A stretch of DNA of 64,000 nucleotides, taken from positions 11,129,501-11,193,500 of the forward strand of contig NC_092580.1 of the NCBI RefSeq assembly GCF_037975245.1, written 5' to 3'. The translations under genes were made by a program, and so were the position numbers. How positions within the stretch are numbered: the stretch's first letter is position 1; each line of letters opens with the position of its first letter. Positions 59,501 to 64,000 of the stretch are shown here, piece after piece. The notes beneath the pieces were generated by a model. That model saw only the letters and a list, made by a program, of their open reading frames with translations. It was not told where the DNA came from and did not search any database. The stretch comes from Apostichopus japonicus (taxonomy: Eukaryota > Echinodermata > Holothuroidea > Aspidochirotida > Stichopodidae).

Positions 59501-62500
59501 AGTTTCCCATGGTGACCCACGTTGTGCCTATACATAGTAGCTCACCACAAAACTGAAATATGTCAGGCCTAGAATCTCAAAGTTTATAAAAACATTGACA
59601 GAAAGGTGGTATGCGTTGCACACATACACACTTGTCAAAACTAAGGGAACAACTCACAATGTGACATGGAGGAAGTTAAATGTCTATTTCCTTCTGGAAA
59701 CAATGTGTACCGATCAAATTTTCTACTACCGGGCTTGTGACACAACGTAATAAGCTTGGCCACCCATATCTTTTTCAGCCATCCTGGTCAACCATACACA
59801 AATACTATGACATTTGAAGTAGACTAAGAGGCCACATCACTCGAAGAAGTGTCTCTACGTGTTTTTCTTAAAATATTTGAGAAAGCATATCATAGCTTCA
59901 AAGTCTAAATGTCATTCCAATGCTGAGCCCTTCTTCATTCAAACTCAACTGCGTGTGGAGACCTTATTTCCAACTGCCCAATTTTCTCCCTTCCCCCCAC
60001 CATCGCCACCCCCAACCCCAAACCTTGAAAGAGCAAACGGGACAACGCACCTGTCTTGGAATGTCCTCCCATATTGTGCAGTGTTGATGGCTAGTTGGAG
60101 TTGGAATGTATCTCCATTCGGAGCAGGTGTGAATACTTCTACTTGGGGATTTCCCTCAAACACATACCCTCTTTCCTCTGCCTCCTCTGGTGTCAATCCA
60201 AATCTACATTAAAAAGAAGTCAAATAATATGAAAATCAAGAAAAAACAAAACAGTTGAACGACTATAAGAGATTAGCAAGTTTTATTCTCTTTTATGCTT
60301 GGGTAGATTTGCAGCGAAACGTCTGTCTGCATTGTACATATATCTGAACAGGCTAGCCGTAGTTTCACGCATTAATGGCATGTGGAGAAACTTTAAGATT
60401 CAGACAATGACATTTTGCAAAAGACCTACCACACTTTCAATATTAGATGTACCCAAGCCTAACCTTCCTTTTTACAAATACACATAAGAATTAGGACTGA
60501 ACAGAAGCTCTTGCCTTCATGAACTGTAGAGGATAATTCCCACCTTAATTTCACATTTTTTTAGCAAAGAGGACTACTACTTCGGGTTACCACAGACCCT
60601 TGCATTTATTAATTGGAGTGAGTCAGACACACTTTTGCAATTAATTGACTCCAGACATGGCTTGTGGTTCACACATCCAGCTGTGCAAAGTCAGGAATAT
60701 ATTTCTTTGACTATTTTGTTTTGGGGCACTCTCAAGACTTTACTAAATGTGGGAGGATGCACTACGGCTTGCTTTGTCTACGCACCTTTCTGATAGGTCG
60801 AGTTTTGTTGGTTGGTTGTTCTTTTCTGCATTCAGAGATGAGTTGGTTGTGCCGTCCCATCCGTCAAATTCACCCGTCGATATATTATACCTGCAGAGGA
60901 AAAGAAGAGAAGCAATGTTTATCACATTAGGGAATCAAAGCCTAACCATTCAAAGAGATTGACACTGGCAGTAAATTATTACCCCCGGCTACGTAGGCAT
61001 AGCATGACCGCCTGATACGATCGAGACTTTCTGCAACTTAATATAAAAATGAAAATAACTCGACACTCTCACTTTTGACTCGTATCAAGAAATATATTTG
61101 ATATTTGGGAACAAAATGTACCACGACGTACCTCATTCTCAGAGCACATCTCTCGTGAACGAAATCCGATGGAATTGTCCAATTGTAGACATTTGGGTTT
61201 CCATTTAAGCCGTTGCCGAGGTGATTATCCCTAGAGAAGTGGGCCTCTCGACAATCTGGTGCTGCTACACCGTGGGCCTTGGCCTCCATCCATATGCCTT
61301 TGGTGCCATTAGCAGCACCTTCGGGATAAACAAGGGCCTGTTGGAACAACGAGAGAGTGAGATCAGGTAAGTGTAAATCAGTGATTTTGACCATTTTCAT
61401 ATTGAAATTTCTAATCTCAAACTGCCACATGGAGACACAAGATAACCCCATAGTTGACCAAATCTCTACATTAGCATGAAAAGTCGTAGTTAATATCTTG
61501 AAAGTCACTGTAATTCTTCATAATATGAAGTCCAATATGGGAGTCTGATGTGCAGTACAATATGAAATCAGATATGAAGTCTGATATGAAGTTCAGTATG
61601 AAGTCAGATAAAGAGGTCACAGACAACAAGAAGTGAGACCTAATTCCTATCTGTCTCTTTTTCTAGGCTAATTTGAAAGAAGCCAATCATATCTTTTGGT
61701 CTTTAACAGATGTTTTAATTTCAGTATTTCACCATTACTTGGTTTTACTTAAAACATTTTTTGGTTAAGTGTGCAGTACTCTTGGACCTTCCTGCTCAGA
61801 AGGCAGTACAAATGCTGTTGGTGCTTGTGTCCATAACCCTTGACCTAATCATAAACAGATTAACAAATTTGATATCGCAACAAGAAGGCTTCATTTCAAA
61901 TTCATAAATCATTCCGGACTGGTTATTCTAATAATTATAACTTTACCTCGCAGTCAGCTTGGTTGTTGGGAATCACTGGTTGGTTGGTGAGCATTTTCTC
62001 CCGTATCAGTTGGGTCGGTACTTTACAATAGAACCGAGATTTGACGTTTTGGCTCTCGGCTTGGTAAAACGGGCACCTTGTGGCGTCGTTGGTCATGATT
62101 ACAGCGTCCTACGTGGGGAAGAATGGATCGGTATTGAACAACAAAAAAAGTGGGCGGTAGTTTCTATGATATTGTGGTTTATAATATTTTAATAATATTG
62201 TTATACTATTCTTTTTACATATATCTAACATTTAATGTACATGTGGCATTACCCATAAACAATAATCATTGCCTTTAAAGGTACAATTAAAAGTCCACTA
62301 GGTAAGTTATACCACCAAAATTGTTTGTTCTTGAGCACACAGTTACACCAATGCAATGCATATCCAAAGTTTACATCAAATTTGAATGAAAAACAAAACA
62401 AAACAAAATATGGAGAAGAAAGATATCCCCCAGCACAGAGCCAAAGAAAAAGAGCTATGACTTACAACCCAGGGAGACGGATGCCAGTACGGATAATAAT

Positions 62501-63847
62501 CTCTCTCTTCGGCGCACTCGTAGCCCCTCCTTGTACCCTGAGGGTTCTGACGGGTAAACCTGGCAGTGTTCCCCTTTAGGTTCTGTGTGAGACATCAATT
62601 GAAATATAATAAGCAATTAAAATTAACTGAATATGCATTATCCACACCTCTCTAATTCTGTAGCCCAATATGAACCCCCTCCCCCCCCCAAAAAAAATTG
62701 AAACGTGTTGCACCCTAAAGAAATTTCCTGAAAATACTACGAAAAGAGTACATATATTTTGCCCCCCCCCCACCCCACACCTTCCAATGACAATACCCCA
62801 TCGCAAATAAAAAGAGTTCAATAATGTCCACTCGGGACAAACTTTGTAGTTCAATAGACAATGATTACAATGGTTCTATATGCAGCACATAAGTTCCTTA
62901 ATATTTACTTTGAATAAAAAGAAAGTCAATAAAGACATGATAAGGAAGTCCAGAAAATGATAAACAATTCCGATAAGAGGTGTTTTATAGAGGCTAAGCA
63001 GAGTGCATTAAACAGACTGTATTTTAGTACAAGTTCAGTGTCCCTTCTGTGTACCTGAAAGTATTTTTGGCCCTTTGAACCACATAGGAAGAAAGAGAAA
63101 GAAAAAAAATCTGTCTACACACATTCCAAAATGTTACTGACTGTACAAATGGTACCTGTAAAAATGTAAAAAGCTTAAGTGGTCAATGCAAAGGGGGGAG
63201 GGGGGTGTTAGCAAAGATCTTGCAAGACCAATTTCAACGAATACTTTTATACTCTCTCCATTAGTGAGCGCAATACAGAAAATAATATGCCCAGAGAATT
63301 TTAAACACACTGTTTTCATGTTTTAAATTTGCAAACCTAGTGTAAGTTTATGGTTAATTTCCATGACACCCCCCACCACCCCCGGTGCGATATCGGTCAA
63401 CTTTATGTAATGTAAGCACATCTAGACTTGCAAATATATATTGGCAGCTATGTAAATCCGTGACCGATGAGCTAACATCAATGAGTCCTGTAACCACACT
63501 GTACTGGATATCGTGACAATTTTCAATGCAAGAATGAGCAATCGAACAAAAGTCATGATTATCTATGACGCCCATACCGATACGATTCAGTGAAATGTTT
63601 ATTGTAAACTTTACTTTGTTGAAAAACCCGCTATTCAAATACATCATTTCCAAAGCATATATGTTTATTCTAAACGGAGTGGCTTTTAAATACGAAACAA
63701 CAATGCACCTGGTCAGCCGTGAAGAGACCTTCGTTCCTCTGGCGTAGCTTACAGCCGAGATAATAGTCAAAGTTTTCGTGCATTCCAAACTCCATGTCTG
63801 TGTTGCAATCGTAGTTATCGCAGTTGCTGGGATTTTCTGGTATGGTA
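56022..63847 (-). CDS. Protein DD3-3-like, last ten exons (5' end outside window)
   Basis: Ten minus-strand exons with GT-AG borders join into 665 residues ending at TAG (56022-56024). The first visible exon has MEFGMHEN and [11 protein letters not shown], the next has [25 protein letters not shown] compressed around an [12 protein letters not shown] core; these are hallmarks of proteins annotated as DD3-3-like after a Dictyostelium gene. The function of the family is unknown. The ectodomain is Cys-containing, has several N-glycosylation sequons (NGT, NWT, NIS, NSS, NQT, NFS, NRS, NDT) and two YPEG motifs, then a 27-residue hydrophobic helix (about 621-647) starting [12 protein letters not shown] and an 18-residue polar tail. 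This predicts a single-pass type I membrane protein. The signal peptide and first exons should lie beyond 63.85 kb. Confidence 0.86.
56989..57205 (-). CDS. DD3-3-like exon I
   Basis: Acceptor CATCAACAG, donor AG/GTGAGG. Contains GTYFD, then [20 protein letters not shown] and IVC; the paired cysteines after a GxYxD-like turn suggest a beta-sandwich near the membrane, which is inference. Confidence 0.87.
58330..58565 (-). CDS. DD3-3-like exon H
   Basis: Acceptor GTCCTTACAG, donor A/GTAAGT. Starts [15 protein letters not shown], has TDRSNMVLL and the second YPEG motif, and ends LINLAINRP. Asn/Gly-rich and free of cysteine. Confidence 0.88.
59208..59378 (-). CDS. DD3-3-like exon G
   Basis: Acceptor CTCCTTTCAG, donor CA/GTAAGT. 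Contains [30 protein letters not shown] and an NQT sequon; ends in EEFIHMQ with the Gln codon split. Confidence 0.88.
60051..60203 (-). CDS. DD3-3-like exon F
   Basis: Acceptor TTTAATGTAG, donor AG/GTGCGT. Encodes [18 protein letters not shown], then [18 protein letters not shown], an extracellular beta-rich segment. Confidence 0.87.
60786..60890 (-). CDS. DD3-3-like exon E
   Basis: Acceptor CCTCTGCAG, donor AG/GTGCGT. Reads [13 protein letters not shown] followed by an Asn-rich stretch with an NSS sequon. Confidence 0.86.
61132..61337 (-). CDS. DD3-3-like exon D
   Basis: Acceptor GTTCCAACAG, donor AG/GTACGT, 68 codons plus two bases. Contains the first YPEG motif, [15 protein letters not shown] and NWTIP; carries NGT and NWT sequons. 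Confidence 0.87.
61947..62108 (-). CDS. DD3-3-like exon C
   Basis: Acceptor CCCCACGTAG, donor GAG/GTAAAG, 54 codons. Begins [19 protein letters not shown] and includes two further cysteines. Confidence 0.87.
62466..62582 (-). CDS. DD3-3-like exon B
   Basis: Acceptor TGTCTCACACAG, donor GTT/GTAAGT, 39 codons, phase 0/0. Contains [20 protein letters not shown] and [10 protein letters not shown], the segment I recognise most clearly from DD3-3-like proteins. Confidence 0.88.
63709..63847 (-). CDS. DD3-3-like exon A (first visible)
   Basis: Acceptor CTTTACAG, donor CAG/GTGCAT. One base completes a codon from an exon outside the window, then 46 codons. Contains [17 protein letters not shown] and [13 protein letters not shown]; Cys-rich. 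Confidence 0.87.
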
Positions 63848-64000
63848 CTGTAAAGAGATACAAATATTCATATTAAAGAAAACAAAAGGAGAGAAAAAAA
63901 GGGGGGAAATTCCATTTTTTCTCTTTTGCCAATATTAATTCTATTTGCTATATATAGAATTTGGAAAGATAATTCATGAAAACAAAATAATCCTTAAATG

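Noticed and set aside
63354-63863. 169-codon minus-strand frame
   Set aside because: It overlaps DD3-3-like exon A in the wrong frame and crosses its donor site; the exon frame gives the family motifs.

Overview
This is eukaryotic, intron-rich, AT-rich DNA. It carries two protein-coding genes that can be assembled exon by exon through GT-AG splice sites, in a background of satellites, minisatellites, tRNA-headed SINEs and non-autonomous DNA transposons. Invertebrate-type SINEs, hAT-like elements and a DD3-3-like protein gene fit a marine invertebrate, most likely a deuterostome such as an echinoderm. That assignment is an inference; no taxon-diagnostic sequence was available to test.

Left part (1-24,050): no securely identified gene. 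In order it holds a CAGGGCAA-ended MITE (914-1339) with a relative at 11,450-11,839; a complete 2.8-kb DNA transposon relic (5331-8165) with 18-bp inverted ends, a 4-bp AAGT duplication and about eleven internal TTATGGACGGAA-type motifs; a 5-copy tandem repeat (8760-9282); a tRNA-headed SINE; a possible last exon of an unrecognised gene (14,790); a 158-bp satellite (16.5-18.1 kb); a hAT MITE with a perfect 8-bp duplication (19,282-19,645); and a 42-bp palindromic array (22.74-23.26 kb). Next to that array lies a 182-bp insert whose minus strand begins like U2 snRNA.

Middle (23.5-52.5 kb, plus strand): a 22-exon gene for the AP-5 adaptor complex subunit beta-1 (AP5B1), predicted 937 residues, complete from ATG (24,071) to TAA (52,466). 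Its introns carry SINEs, a 738-bp hAT-like element, a 21-bp minisatellite, a (TCC)n tract and a 2.7-kb dimeric 97-bp minisatellite. Immediately 3' of the stop is a hairpin-forming tandem array, probably in the 3' UTR.

Right (56.0-63.85 kb, minus strand): the last ten exons of a protein DD3-3-like gene. They give 665 residues of a glycosylated ectodomain ending in one membrane helix and a short tail; the gene's 5' end lies beyond the window. The two genes converge tail to tail across about 3.5 kb holding the hairpin array and a MITE-like element (53,608-53,952). AP5B1 belongs to an endosomal sorting complex and the DD3-3-like product is predicted to be a surface or secretory-pathway protein; nothing in the sequence links their functions.
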